Assembly (NCBI GenBank): GCA_913775095.1
Contig: CAJYIW010000017.1
Span: 124,001 to 188,000 of the forward strand
Length of the DNA: 64,000 nt
Direction of reading: 5' to 3'
DNA from: an uncultured Siphonobacter sp.
GTDB lineage: Bacteria; Bacteroidota; Bacteroidia; Cytophagales; Spirosomataceae
In this document: piece after piece, positions 9,446 through 17,911 of the stretch
Numbering within the stretch: the first letter of the stretch is position 1
Layout of the letters: each line of letters begins with the position of its first letter
Translations under genes and position numbers: made by a program
The notes under the pieces: generated by a model
Database searches by the model: none
Told to the model about the DNA's origin: nothing
The model's input: the letters and a program-made list of their open reading frames with translations, nothing else

Positions 9446-10443
9446 TTCTCCGTACTTAAATAAATCTTACGATGATGGATAGTATACGTCAGGTGTTTAG
9501 AGAAAGAGATATGTTCAATGACCTGCCGAACGTCTTCGCGGTGGAAGCGGCCCGTGTAATGCCAGGTCGGGGTTGGATTCGTAAGGATCACTTCATAGCC
9601 GTACATCCGCTCAATGGCCTGGGCTACGGTTTTGAAGTCCGCATTTCTGAACACCAGATACCCCTCTTTCCAGCCACTCACGGCGAGGGAATCAAAGGAG
9701 GTACGGCTCCAGTGCTGAGTTGAGGTTTGATACACGGCCTGCTGGCCGGGGCTTAACACCAGTTGCTGGTGACGGGCGTTTTCGAGCTGAACTTTTCCCT
9801 GATGCAGCGAAACGGTAATCTGGCCGGACCGGGGGTAAGCAGAAACGTTAAAGGCTGTTCCCAATACTTTCGTTGCCAGGTCACCCGTCTGCACGAGGAA
9901 GGGTTTCGTAGAGTCGTGAGCAACCGAGAAGAAAGCTTCCCCTTCCAGTTTAATGTGCCGGATGTCTGAATCGAAACGTTTGGGATAATGAATCGTGCTG
10001 GCGGCGTTGAGTATTACCGTACTGCCGTCCGATAAAGTCAGTCTGGTTTTCCTGCCGTTGGGGTTGGAATGCTGTACCCACTCCGTCTTCGGAATGGGTA
10101 CGGACGCCCTTCGTTTCGTTAGCAGCAATGCCGCAAGAAGACCCAGAACCAACAGAACGGAAGCGGCCAACAGCCCGAGTGTCCGGCGAAACTGCGGAAC
10201 AAGCGGGGTGACGGGCGTATCGATGTACTGTCGAAGCCGTTCTTTTTCCTGTTCAAATTCCTGATTGGGCAATCGCAGAGCCAGTAAATCCAGGAGGTTT
10301 TCGGCGGCAACGATTTCATCCAGCTTTTCGGGATGCGTACGAATCCAGTGTTCCCAGAACGCTACGGCCTCGGGATCGGATTTGAAGTGATACGCAATGA
10401 AAGACTCTTCGGCCGCAAAATCTTCTGCCTGGTACTGTTCCAT
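9442..10443 (-). CDS. FecR-family anti-sigma factor
   Basis: The N-terminal cytoplasmic helices (residues 1-85) include an HHWIRTHPEK-like segment (EHWIRTHPEK), followed by one transmembrane helix at about 88-108 and a periplasmic FecR domain. The FecR core is clear: TRLTLSDGSTVILNA, LEGEAFFSV, then FLVQTGDLATKVLGTAFNV. The C-terminal 75 residues match the DUF4974 secretin-like module common in Bacteroidota FecR proteins. It should hold the ECF sigma factor inactive until the STN domain of the SusC signals through the periplasm. Its stop overlaps the SusC start (ATGA type), which implies translational coupling. Confidence 0.95.
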   Translation of the reverse strand: MEQYQAEDFAAEESFIAYHFKSDPEAVAFWEHWIRTHPEKLDEIVAAENLLDLLALRLPNQEFEQEKERLRQYIDTPVTPLVPQFRRTLGLLAASVLLVLGLLAALLLTKRRASVPIPKTEWVQHSNPNGRKTRLTLSDGSTVILNAASTIHYPKRFDSDIRHIKLEGEAFFSVAHDSTKPFLVQTGDLATKVLGTAFNVSAYPRSGQITVSLHQGKVQLENARHQQLVLSPGQQAVYQTSTQHWSRTSFDSLAVSGWKEGYLVFRNADFKTVAQAIERMYGYEVILTNPTPTWHYTGRFHREDVRQVIEHISFSKHLTYTIHHRKIYLSTEK

Positions 10444-10560
10444 GAATGACTCGTTTGCTTACCAGTGCAGAGAAGCGTCGTTTTTTACCGGATATATTTA
10501 GACTTTTTATAAATAATTTTTTAATGATCTGATAACCAGCCTTAGGTTTTTATATATAAA
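10444..10560 (-). other. AT-rich spacer between sigma factor and fecR
   Basis: The 117-nt spacer is strongly AT-rich, unlike the tight spacing in the rest of the locus. It could hold a second promoter for fecR-susC-susD used by the cognate ECF sigma factor. I see no TAnnTTTG box on the minus strand here, so this is inference from position and composition. Confidence 0.3.
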
Positions 10561-11130
10561 TCATCGAATGAAGAGAAAGAGGAGCAGGCTGCTCAACACC
10601 TGCAGGTGTTTGCGAAGTGTCTTCAGGGCTTCCGAAACCTGATTGTAGACTGTCCGGGGCTGTAGCTGTAACCGCCGGGCAATATCTTCGTAGCTCAACT
10701 GTTCATAATACTTCAGCCGGATCATTTCGAGCTGTCCCGGCGTCAGTTTATGGAGCAATTGCTGAACCCGAAGTTTGTTATCCTCATCGGATTGCATTTC
10801 TACCAGCAACTCTTCGTAGGAACGTTCGATGGGCACCGTTGTTGCCTCATGCAGGGAAATGAACGTATCCTGACTCTCCCTGAGTAGTTTTCGCTTCAGG
10901 TAAGTAAAAAGGTAAGCCTTAATATTTTCTACTTCGGGCAGTCGGGAACGCCGGTCCCAGAGTTCGCAGAAAAGCTCATGGATGGTATCTTTTACCAGCT
11001 CCCGATCGGCATTTACCCGGCAACCAAAGGCATATAATCCCTGATAATGAGCTTCGTAGAGAAACATAAATGCTTCCCGGTCGCCCATTTTCAAGTGCTG
11101 CCAATGTATCTGTTCCGTGCCTTTTGCCAT
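10561..11130 (-). CDS. ECF RNA polymerase sigma factor (sigma-70 family, Bacteroidota FecI-like)
   Basis: Of 189 residues, region 2 spans about 20-90 (FMFLYEAHYQGLYAFGCRV, DTIHELFCELWDRR) and region 4 about 125-178 (LTPGQLEMIRLKYYEQLSYEDIARRL, a helix-turn-helix for the -35 element). A hydrophobic tail, VLSSLLLFLFIR, ends the protein; such tails are frequent in Bacteroidota sigma factors of this type. It directs RNA polymerase to the downstream fecR-susC-susD-lipoprotein genes when released by FecR. A TACCTTTG box lies 10 nt before the ATG, so the transcript leader would be very short. Confidence 0.95.
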   Translation of the reverse strand: MAKGTEQIHWQHLKMGDREAFMFLYEAHYQGLYAFGCRVNADRELVKDTIHELFCELWDRRSRLPEVENIKAYLFTYLKRKLLRESQDTFISLHEATTVPIERSYEELLVEMQSDEDNKLRVQQLLHKLTPGQLEMIRLKYYEQLSYEDIARRLQLQPRTVYNQVSEALKTLRKHLQVLSSLLLFLFIR

Positions 11131-11140
11131 AATGAAGGGA

Positions 11141-11148
11141 CAAAGGTA
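11141..11148 (-). promoter_or_regulatory. Candidate -7 box (TACCTTTG) for the ECF sigma gene
   Basis: It matches the Bacteroidota consensus TAnnTTTG exactly and ends 10 nt from the sigma factor ATG. I could not find a TTTG element at the expected 19-21-nt distance upstream, so only half of the promoter signature is present. Confidence 0.4.
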
Positions 11149-11396
11149 AATTAATTATTTATAATCATTTTAAATAAATTACACTGATTACTACTTAGCT
11201 GCCCGATGACTAACGAGCCAAAATGATGTATAGGCAATACAACGAGTCTGAAAATACATCAGAATCGCTGAACAGAATTACCTTTTTCGGATCATTTCCG
11301 GTGCAGTGCATTCGCATACTCTGGTTGTAATGAGAAAACCTGAAATTTTTTTACAAGCTCAATAATCTGACATTCAGGAACATAAGAAAAATTTAT

Positions 11397-11428
11397 TAGT
11401 CTATTAAATAAATAGATTTAATAGACTA
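11397..11428. promoter_or_regulatory. AT-rich perfect inverted repeat, candidate operator
   Basis: The arms TAGTCTATTAAAT and ATTTAATAGACTA (13 bp, no mismatch) flank a 6-nt centre. There is no T-tract and no gene end next to it, so a terminator is unlikely. The size and symmetry suit a dimeric regulator controlling the PhyH operon. Confidence 0.45.
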
Positions 11429-11640
11429 TTGCTTTTGAAAAATACATTCTCTTCCTTTGAAGCGTCATTTAAATCTAAGGCAATGTTAGAGAACTACGAA
11501 TGGGTTTTCATTAACCTCCGGCTTCGCTCCTCCCTGTGTTGTAAGTAACCTGCTTTTCTCGATTAAAATCCTAATAAGCTCTCTTTCAAAGAATTGAGCC
11601 GGGAAAGTATTGTTTCTAAAACCATTCAAATCAGGAGATC

Positions 11641-12507
11641 ATGAGCCAGACCTTCGTTTTCAATACAGCCTTAACCCCCGAGCAACGTCAGTATTTTCAG
11701 AAACACGGCATTATTCAGTTCAAGCAATTCGTAGACCGGGCTACGGTACAGGAATTCGTTCGGGAAGTAAACCGGGTAGAGCAGCATCTGCTGAAAACCC
11801 ATACGGAAAAAGTAAATGGTATTCCCCTGAAATTCGGCGAAAACGAACGCGGCGACCGGATGATTCAGCGGCTGGCCTTTACCTCTCACTACAGCCAGAC
11901 GCTGCGTGATTTTCTGAAAGATCCTCGTTTTCAGGTATTACTGGAATTACTCGGCCCTTACGAGGGTCGCATTGGCGAGAATGAGAAAGATGGGTTAGTT
12001 GTCAACCATTACGTCAATACGCCGACCAGCCAGTTCAAACAACTGGGCTGGCACACGGATAGTCCCCGCGATTTATTCCTGGGCACGCGAATCCAGCCCA
12101 TGTTAAACGTAGGTCTGCACCTGGATGACTGCTCACAGGCCAACGGTGGCCTGCGGGTACTGACCGGCACCCACGAACAGAGCCTCTGGAAATTACTGTT
12201 CCGTAAGAAATACTTCATCGACAATAATCCAGATCCCAGCGAAGTGGGCTTTGAAATTGAAGCGGGGGACCTTACCATCCACGATGGGCGTCTCTGGCAT
12301 CGCGTACAGCAATCACCGTTCATAGGTGAGAAAAGTCGCCGCCGGGTGATGTACATTCCGATCATTACCGGAGCCTACAGTCCTAAACACGCCGAAAGTC
12401 CGACGCCCTTTTATCACAAACTGGCCAGCATTAAGCTACCCAAACCCTCCTTATCCGGCTGGTTGAACAAAAACTGGCAGCCGGGCATTGCCCGCTTTTT
12501 AAGTTAA
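11641..12507 (+). CDS. Phytanoyl-CoA dioxygenase family (PhyH) Fe(II)/2-oxoglutarate oxygenase
   Basis: The facial triad of the family is visible: H138 and D140 in GWHTDS and the distal H220 in HDGRLWH. An Arg cluster at 233-235 (SRRRVMY) is positioned to bind 2-oxoglutarate. The GGLRVLTGTHE segment between them is also typical of PhyH. The protein is 288 residues long with no signal peptide, so it is cytosolic. Members hydroxylate many small molecules, and the substrate is unknown. It is the first gene of a same-strand run with an SDR dehydrogenase (62 nt away), a SusC/SusD pair and an M14 peptidase, so it may process the compound that the pair imports. Confidence 0.9.
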   Translation: MSQTFVFNTALTPEQRQYFQKHGIIQFKQFVDRATVQEFVREVNRVEQHLLKTHTEKVNGIPLKFGENERGDRMIQRLAFTSHYSQTLRDFLKDPRFQVLLELLGPYEGRIGENEKDGLVVNHYVNTPTSQFKQLGWHTDSPRDLFLGTRIQPMLNVGLHLDDCSQANGGLRVLTGTHEQSLWKLLFRKKYFIDNNPDPSEVGFEIEAGDLTIHDGRLWHRVQQSPFIGEKSRRRVMYIPIITGAYSPKHAESPTPFYHKLASIKLPKPSLSGWLNKNWQPGIARFLS

Positions 12508-12510
12508 TCC

Positions 12511-12552
12511 GTGAACGGTCCCTGCTTCTGGCGGGGACTGCCTTTCGTTCAC
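12511..12552 (+). promoter_or_regulatory. Intercistronic hairpin between PhyH and SDR genes
   Basis: Outer arms GTGAACG/CGTTCAC and inner arms GTCCC/GGGAC can fold into one interrupted stem that fills most of the 62-nt gap. No T-tract follows, so it looks like a processing or stability element, or a leaky attenuator, rather than a full terminator. Confidence 0.4.
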
Positions 12553-12569
12553 GCCAAACGCGATTTACC

Positions 12570-13385
12570 ATGCCTTACGCATTAATTACCGGGGCCGCTC
12601 AGGGAATAGGACGGTCGCTGGCCGAGCAGCTGGCTCAACGAAAGTATGACTTGTTACTGGTTGATTTTCAGGAAGAAAAGCTCTATCAAACGGCTGACTA
12701 CCTTCGAAATACGTACGGCCGGAACGTGCATGTGTTGACCCTCGATTTATCACTTCCGGGTTTTCTGCGGGTGCTGACCATCTGGCAAAAACAGATCACG
12801 CCCGAACTGGAAGTGCTGGTAAATAATGCCGGATTCGGCCTAAACGGCAGCTTCGAAAATCTGGACATTCATGAACAGCTTGACATAGTGAACGTCAACG
12901 TGCGGGCGGTGATGCAGATTACCCACGCCTTTCTGCCAGTTCTTCGTAAACAGAATAAAGCTTACTTACTGAATGTATGCAGCACCACGGCCTACCAGAC
13001 CGTGCCTTACCTGACGGTGTATGCGGCTTCCAAGGCTTTTGTACTTTCCTTCACGCGGGGACTGCGGCATGAATTGCAGGGCTCAACGGTGAGTGTAACC
13101 ATGCTGAGTCCGGGCAGTACGGATACGGGTTTTGTGGATCGGGCCCGCATGGGAAAATCCCTCCGGCAGACCGCCAGCAAGGTTCACATGAATTCCGATG
13201 TAGTGGCAAAAATTGCTGTAAAAGCCCTGTTTTCAGGAAAAGCCGAGGTCGTGCCGGGAGTATTGAATAAAGTCGGAGCGTGGCTCCCACGCGTCGTTCC
13301 CATGCGATGGATTGAACGGGTCATCGGAAAGCTGTATAAGCCTGAAACCAGTCAACCCCTGGTATCGGCAAGCCATTCCGTTTGA
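12570..13385 (+). CDS. Short-chain dehydrogenase/reductase (classical SDR)
   Basis: The 271-residue protein has the nucleotide-binding motif GAAQGIG at 8-14, NNAG at 85-88, a Ser around 138 and the catalytic pair Y151/K155 (YAASK). An aspartate follows beta-strand 2 (LLLVDF), which usually favours NAD(H) over NADP(H). The family oxidises or reduces alcohols and ketones in the cytosol. The sequence after the YxxxK motif (VTMLSPGSTDTGF) resembles DltE-like SDRs. It lies between the PhyH oxygenase and a SusC/SusD pair, so it probably works on the same imported or modified molecule. The exact substrate is not predictable. Confidence 0.9.
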   Translation: MPYALITGAAQGIGRSLAEQLAQRKYDLLLVDFQEEKLYQTADYLRNTYGRNVHVLTLDLSLPGFLRVLTIWQKQITPELEVLVNNAGFGLNGSFENLDIHEQLDIVNVNVRAVMQITHAFLPVLRKQNKAYLLNVCSTTAYQTVPYLTVYAASKAFVLSFTRGLRHELQGSTVSVTMLSPGSTDTGFVDRARMGKSLRQTASKVHMNSDVVAKIAVKALFSGKAEVVPGVLNKVGAWLPRVVPMRWIERVIGKLYKPETSQPLVSASHSV

Positions 13386-13484
13386 TCATCAGATCCCTGC
13401 CTCCTAAACCCATGTCCGCCATCCACGCTCCACCTGCACCCATCTCCTTACGCTTCCCTTTTACCGCAAATCCTAATCGAATCT
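13386..13484 (+). promoter_or_regulatory. C-rich, G-depleted leader between SDR and SusC genes
   Basis: By my count the 99-nt gap contains only about nine G and is very rich in C and T, unlike its flanks. RNA of this kind is unstructured and resembles a Rho-utilisation site. No hairpin terminator is present. It may therefore be a Rho-dependent control point inside the operon or a SusC-specific leader; both readings are inference. Confidence 0.35.
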
Positions 13485-16400
13485 ATGAGTCAACTTTTAG
13501 TAAAAACCATTCTGCTTCTGGCAGGATTGTTCCTGTTACAGCCCCTCTTCGCTCAGCAACGTCAGCTGAAAGGCCGGGTTCTTACGCCCGATCAGGAGCC
13601 TTTAGTCGGAGCTACCGTTCAGGTTCCCGGTACCCAGAACGCCACTTTAACCCAGCCGGACGGCTCTTTTCAATTAACCCTATCTTCCGGAACTAAAACC
13701 CTGCGAATCAGCTACATTGGTTACGAAACGCAGCAGATTTCCCTTACTTCCCAAACCAGCCTTACCGTACAGCTTCAGCCCGATAGCAAGGTTCTGAACG
13801 ATGTGGTCATCACGGGGTATAGTACACAGAACCGGAAGGAAATTGTTGGTTCAGTAGCTAAAATCAATGGTGATGATCTGAAGAATATTCCGGCGGCGGC
13901 GGGCTTTAATCAACTGTTACAGGGAAAATTGACGGGTGTTCAGGTAAACTCCAACTCGGGGGTTCCCGGCGGCGGGATTACTTTTCGCATTCGCGGGAAT
14001 AACTCCATCAATGCCTCGGTTGATCCGCTGTACGTGATTGACGGTGTGTTTGTGAGTAACTCTGAACCCATCCGAACGGGCATTGGGCAGCAACAGCAGT
14101 CGAACCCGCTGGCGGACATTAACCCTGCCGATATTGAAAGTATTCAGGTGTTAAAAGATGCCAATGCGACGGCGATTTACGGATCACTCGGAGCCAATGG
14201 CGTGGTAATCGTAACGACCAAACGCGGCCGTCTGAATACGAAAGCAAAAATCACCGCCAACGTATCGCACGGATGGTCTTCGGCGGCGAAGAAATTTCAG
14301 TCGACTACCGGGCCGGAGACGGCTACGCTGGTAAACGAGTCCGTTCGAAATACAGCGGTGGACCGGGGCCTGGATCCTTCGACGGTGACCTTACCTTTCC
14401 CGGACCCCAGCACGGTTCCGACCTACGACCGCATCAGTGACCTGTTCAGAGTGGCTTCCACGGCTACCTATGATCTGTCCGCTCAGGGGGGCTCCGCTCA
14501 GAGCACGTACTTTGCCGGACTGAGTTATACCAATCAGGAGTCGATTGTCAAGCCTTCGGGTTTCGAGCGGTACACCCTGCGGTTTAATTATGACAACTAC
14601 CTGACCAGTAAGCTCAAACTGGGCAACAGCATTAACATTTCCCGGACGTACCGGAACGTGAGTAGCAACGATAATAACCCGACGGGCGTGATTAACTCGG
14701 CGATTTTCCCTCGTTCGTACGTACCGATTTACAACGAAGATGGTACCTACGCCCGGGCGGGAAGTTTTGATAACCACATCGCTCTCATCAAAAACCTGAA
14801 CAACAACGCCGTCGGCTGGCGGACGATTGGCAATGTCTTTGCCGAACTGACCCTTCTGCCCGAACTGGTCTTACGCAGCAGCTGGAGCGTGGATAACAGC
14901 GATATGTATGAGAATAATTACAGCAATACGCTCATTGCGGCGGGTATTGCCCCCAAAGGTTCGGCTTCTTCCTACGAAACCAAGAATCTGATTTTAACTA
15001 ATGAACAGGTACTTACCTACATCAAATCATTCGGGGACAAACACCGGATCAACGCCCTGATTGGGAATACCTTCAACACGGTTCGTTATGAAGGTACGAG
15101 TGCCTTTGGTCAGAATTTCGCCAGTAATGATCTGACCAGTATAGACGTGGCAGCTACGACGACGGGTTCGTCGAGTCGGAATACGAATAAGCTGGTTTCT
15201 TTCTTCGGTAAAGCCACCTATACCTATGATGGTCGCTTTACCTTCGATGCCAGCTTGCGGGCGGATGCTTCGTCCAAGTTTGGGGCCGATCGTCGCTGGG
15301 GTTACTTCCCGTCCGGCGGTTTTGCCTGGAATGCAGGCAATGAAGCTTTCCTGAAAAACCAGTCGGTCCTGAGTGATCTGAAGTTCCGGGCCAGCTGGGG
15401 CTTAAGCGGGAATCAGAACGGCATTGGCTCCTACGCGGCTCAGGGCTTGTGGTCCTCGGGTTTCAGTTACCTGGATGCGGCGGGGATTGCTCCGACCCAA
15501 CTGGAAAACCGTCGCCTAACCTGGGAAACCACCCGTCAGATCGACCTCGGCACCGAGTTTAGTTTCCTGCAAAACCGACTGAGTTTCGTTTTTGATTACT
15601 ACAATAAATATACCTACGATTTACTGCTGAACGTGCCCGTTCCCTCGCGTTCCGGTTTTACGACGTATTTGCAGAACTACGGTGCGGTGAGTAATAAGGG
15701 CGTGGAATTCTCGGTTCATTCGGAAAATGTTGCGGGAAAAGATTTCCGCTGGTCTACGGACTTTAATATTTCCTTCAACCGGAATCGCATTGAAAAACTG
15801 GCTTCGGACATTGCTCAGGGAGCTTCCGGGCGAAACATCTCGATTCTGCGTCAGGGGTATTCCGTGAATTCGTTTCAGTTATACCGGCAGTTATACGTTG
15901 ATCCGCAAACGGGGAATGCCGTCTATGACGACGTGAACAAAGACGGTATCATTACCTCCGCCGACCGTCAGATTGTAGGAAATGCCCTGCCGAAATTCAG
16001 CGGTGGTTTGACCAATACACTTTCCTACAAACGCTTCGATCTGAATTTCCTTTTCTATTTTCAGCAGGGTAATAAAATCATGAGCATGCATGATTTCTTC
16101 CTCGTGCACGGAGGAAATCAGAATTTTATCGGCTTCATCCCCCGACAACTGGAACGCTGGCAAAATCCCGGTGACGTCACGGACATTCCCCGCCTGACGA
16201 CCTACAGCGGTAACCCAACCGTTAATGGCGGAGCTTCGAATAACTACGGCGGTAACGTAGCCAATCAGAGTTCGCGGTATTTATTAGACGGTTCTTTCAT
16301 TCGCCTTCGGAATGTGGCTCTGAACTATAACCTGCCGACGAGTCTGGTGCAGAAAGCCCGTCTTTCCTCCGCCCGTGTGTACGTGCAGGGAGCGAACCTG

Positions 16401-16535
16401 TTAACCTTTACCAAATTCACCGGACTGGATCCCGAAGTAAGCTCGCAGAGTAACAATCAGAATACCGCTGGGTACGACTGGGCCACGGTGCCCCAACCCC
16501 GTACCCTGCTGGTGGGTTTAAGTCTTACCCTTTAA
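13485..16535 (+). CDS. SusC/RagA TonB-dependent outer-membrane receptor
   Basis: The signal peptide ends at LFAQQ (about residue 25). Next come a carboxypeptidase-regulatory-like domain (about 27-105), the TonB-box-like segment LNDVVITGY, and a plug domain with LYVIDG at 182-187 and NPADIESIQVLKDANATAIYG. A large barrel completes the 1016 residues. A loop of the form DVNKDGIITSADR looks like the calcium-binding DxNxDG site seen in many SusC proteins. There is no STN domain, so it does not signal to an anti-sigma factor. The partner SusD gene starts 11 nt after its stop. The cargo is unknown; the downstream M14 peptidase hints at peptide-containing material. Confidence 0.95.
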   Translation: MSQLLVKTILLLAGLFLLQPLFAQQRQLKGRVLTPDQEPLVGATVQVPGTQNATLTQPDGSFQLTLSSGTKTLRISYIGYETQQISLTSQTSLTVQLQPDSKVLNDVVITGYSTQNRKEIVGSVAKINGDDLKNIPAAAGFNQLLQGKLTGVQVNSNSGVPGGGITFRIRGNNSINASVDPLYVIDGVFVSNSEPIRTGIGQQQQSNPLADINPADIESIQVLKDANATAIYGSLGANGVVIVTTKRGRLNTKAKITANVSHGWSSAAKKFQSTTGPETATLVNESVRNTAVDRGLDPSTVTLPFPDPSTVPTYDRISDLFRVASTATYDLSAQGGSAQSTYFAGLSYTNQESIVKPSGFERYTLRFNYDNYLTSKLKLGNSINISRTYRNVSSNDNNPTGVINSAIFPRSYVPIYNEDGTYARAGSFDNHIALIKNLNNNAVGWRTIGNVFAELTLLPELVLRSSWSVDNSDMYENNYSNTLIAAGIAPKGSASSYETKNLILTNEQVLTYIKSFGDKHRINALIGNTFNTVRYEGTSAFGQNFASNDLTSIDVAATTTGSSSRNTNKLVSFFGKATYTYDGRFTFDASLRADASSKFGADRRWGYFPSGGFAWNAGNEAFLKNQSVLSDLKFRASWGLSGNQNGIGSYAAQGLWSSGFSYLDAAGIAPTQLENRRLTWETTRQIDLGTEFSFLQNRLSFVFDYYNKYTYDLLLNVPVPSRSGFTTYLQNYGAVSNKGVEFSVHSENVAGKDFRWSTDFNISFNRNRIEKLASDIAQGASGRNISILRQGYSVNSFQLYRQLYVDPQTGNAVYDDVNKDGIITSADRQIVGNALPKFSGGLTNTLSYKRFDLNFLFYFQQGNKIMSMHDFFLVHGGNQNFIGFIPRQLERWQNPGDVTDIPRLTTYSGNPTVNGGASNNYGGNVANQSSRYLLDGSFIRLRNVALNYNLPTSLVQKARLSSARVYVQGANLLTFTKFTGLDPEVSSQSNNQNTAGYDWATVPQPRTLLVGLSLTL

Positions 16536-16546
16536 TTGATGCCTTG

Positions 16547-17890
16547 ATGAAAAAGTTATATAAATCCTGGAGTAAGGTCGCGATTGTTTTTACGGTACTA
16601 AACCTTACTTCCTGCCAGAAATACCTGGAAGAATATCCCAGTAACGCCCTGCCCGCGGCCAGTGCCATTACCGACGCCGGAACCGCCCGGGCGGCCATCA
16701 ACGGGGCCTATGCCCGCGTGCAGAGTTACTACGCCAGCAGCTACCCGACCCTGGGTACCATTACGACGGATAATGTGGTTTTCAATGGAACACTGAGTCA
16801 GTATTTGCAGCTTGATCAGAACGCGGTCACGCCCGATAATGTCATTACGCTGGATGTGTATCAGAGCGTGTACCGGGCGGTAAATACCGCCAACAGTATC
16901 ATCGCCTACGTTCCCGAAGTAACGGACCCGAACCTGAGTGCAACCGAAAAAAATACCATTGTGGGAGAAGCCTATTTCATTCGGGCCCTGGGGTATTTTG
17001 ATCTGGCCCGGGGCTGGGGTGGGGTGCAGTTGCAACTCAAACCCACGCTTAATCTGGACGATTTGAAAGGCATTAAACGCTCGACGCTCGAACAGACCTA
17101 TGATCAGGTACTGGCCGATTTGATCAAAGCCGAAGAGCTCTTACCCGAAGATGCCGCCACCCGCAACCGGGCTCAGAAAAGTGTCGCCCGAGCCTTACGG
17201 GCCCGACTGCATTTGTACCGCCAGCAGTGGGCTGAGGCCGAAACGTACGCTTCGCAGGTGATTGATAACCGGAAGTATAGCCTGGTTAAGCCGTATAAAA
17301 ACTTTTTTACGTCGCCGTTTTTGAGCCAGGAATCGGTTTTTGAACTGAGCTTTTCCATTAATAACCGAAATTCATACTGGAACCTGTGGTATCCCAGTTC
17401 CCTGGGCGGGCAGTACACGCTGAAGCCTTCGGCCACATTGATCACTAAACTGACCAACCCCAGTCAGGGCGGCAGCCGCAGTGCCCTGCTGTCAGGAACG
17501 GGCAGCAACGTATACGGCATTTTATACAATACCTCCAGCACCAGTACCGACCCGGCTTACGTCATTCGGATTGCCGAATTATACCTGATCCGGGCCGAAG
17601 CCAGAGCCCGCCAGAATAAGCTGAGTCAGGCCTTGTCGGATTTGAATACGGTGCGGGCACGGGCCGATGTGCCGGCCTCTACCGCCGCTACGCAGAGTGA
17701 GTTAGTACTAGCCATTGAAGAAGAAAATAATCTGGAATTTGCCTTTGAAGCTCACCGCTGGTTCGACCTCGTGCGGACGGGCCGGGTTGGAGCGGTGCTC
17801 GGGCTTACTAATGCCCATTACTGGGTATTCCCTTTTCCTTACCAAGACGTACTTTCGGACCCCGATCTGGAACAAAATCCTGGCTATTAA
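16547..17890 (+). CDS. SusD/RagB-family surface lipoprotein
   Basis: I choose the ATG at 16547 (MKKLYKSW); a TTG codon lies just before it. The signal sequence ends in the lipobox TVLNLTSC, followed by QKYLEEYPS, and the last residues are EQNPGY, as in typical SusD proteins. The helix YFIRALGYFDLARGWGG is the conserved TPR-like region. At 447 residues it is slightly shorter than many family members but complete. It should cap the SusC encoded immediately upstream and bind its ligand on the outside of the cell. The next gene, a secreted M14 peptidase, follows after 21 nt. Confidence 0.93.
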   Translation: MKKLYKSWSKVAIVFTVLNLTSCQKYLEEYPSNALPAASAITDAGTARAAINGAYARVQSYYASSYPTLGTITTDNVVFNGTLSQYLQLDQNAVTPDNVITLDVYQSVYRAVNTANSIIAYVPEVTDPNLSATEKNTIVGEAYFIRALGYFDLARGWGGVQLQLKPTLNLDDLKGIKRSTLEQTYDQVLADLIKAEELLPEDAATRNRAQKSVARALRARLHLYRQQWAEAETYASQVIDNRKYSLVKPYKNFFTSPFLSQESVFELSFSINNRNSYWNLWYPSSLGGQYTLKPSATLITKLTNPSQGGSRSALLSGTGSNVYGILYNTSSTSTDPAYVIRIAELYLIRAEARARQNKLSQALSDLNTVRARADVPASTAATQSELVLAIEEENNLEFAFEAHRWFDLVRTGRVGAVLGLTNAHYWVFPFPYQDVLSDPDLEQNPGY

Positions 17891-17911
17891 TCGGTTATAA
17901 CCTTTTCCCAA

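Larger units (their letters stand above)
11131..11640. other. Divergent intergenic region between sigma factor and PhyH operon
   Basis: These 510 nt have no convincing gene. They contain a TAnnTTTG-type box next to the sigma gene and a 13-bp-arm AT-rich inverted repeat about 210 nt before the PhyH gene, listed separately. The remainder is AT-rich, as expected for a divergent promoter region. Confidence 0.6.
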
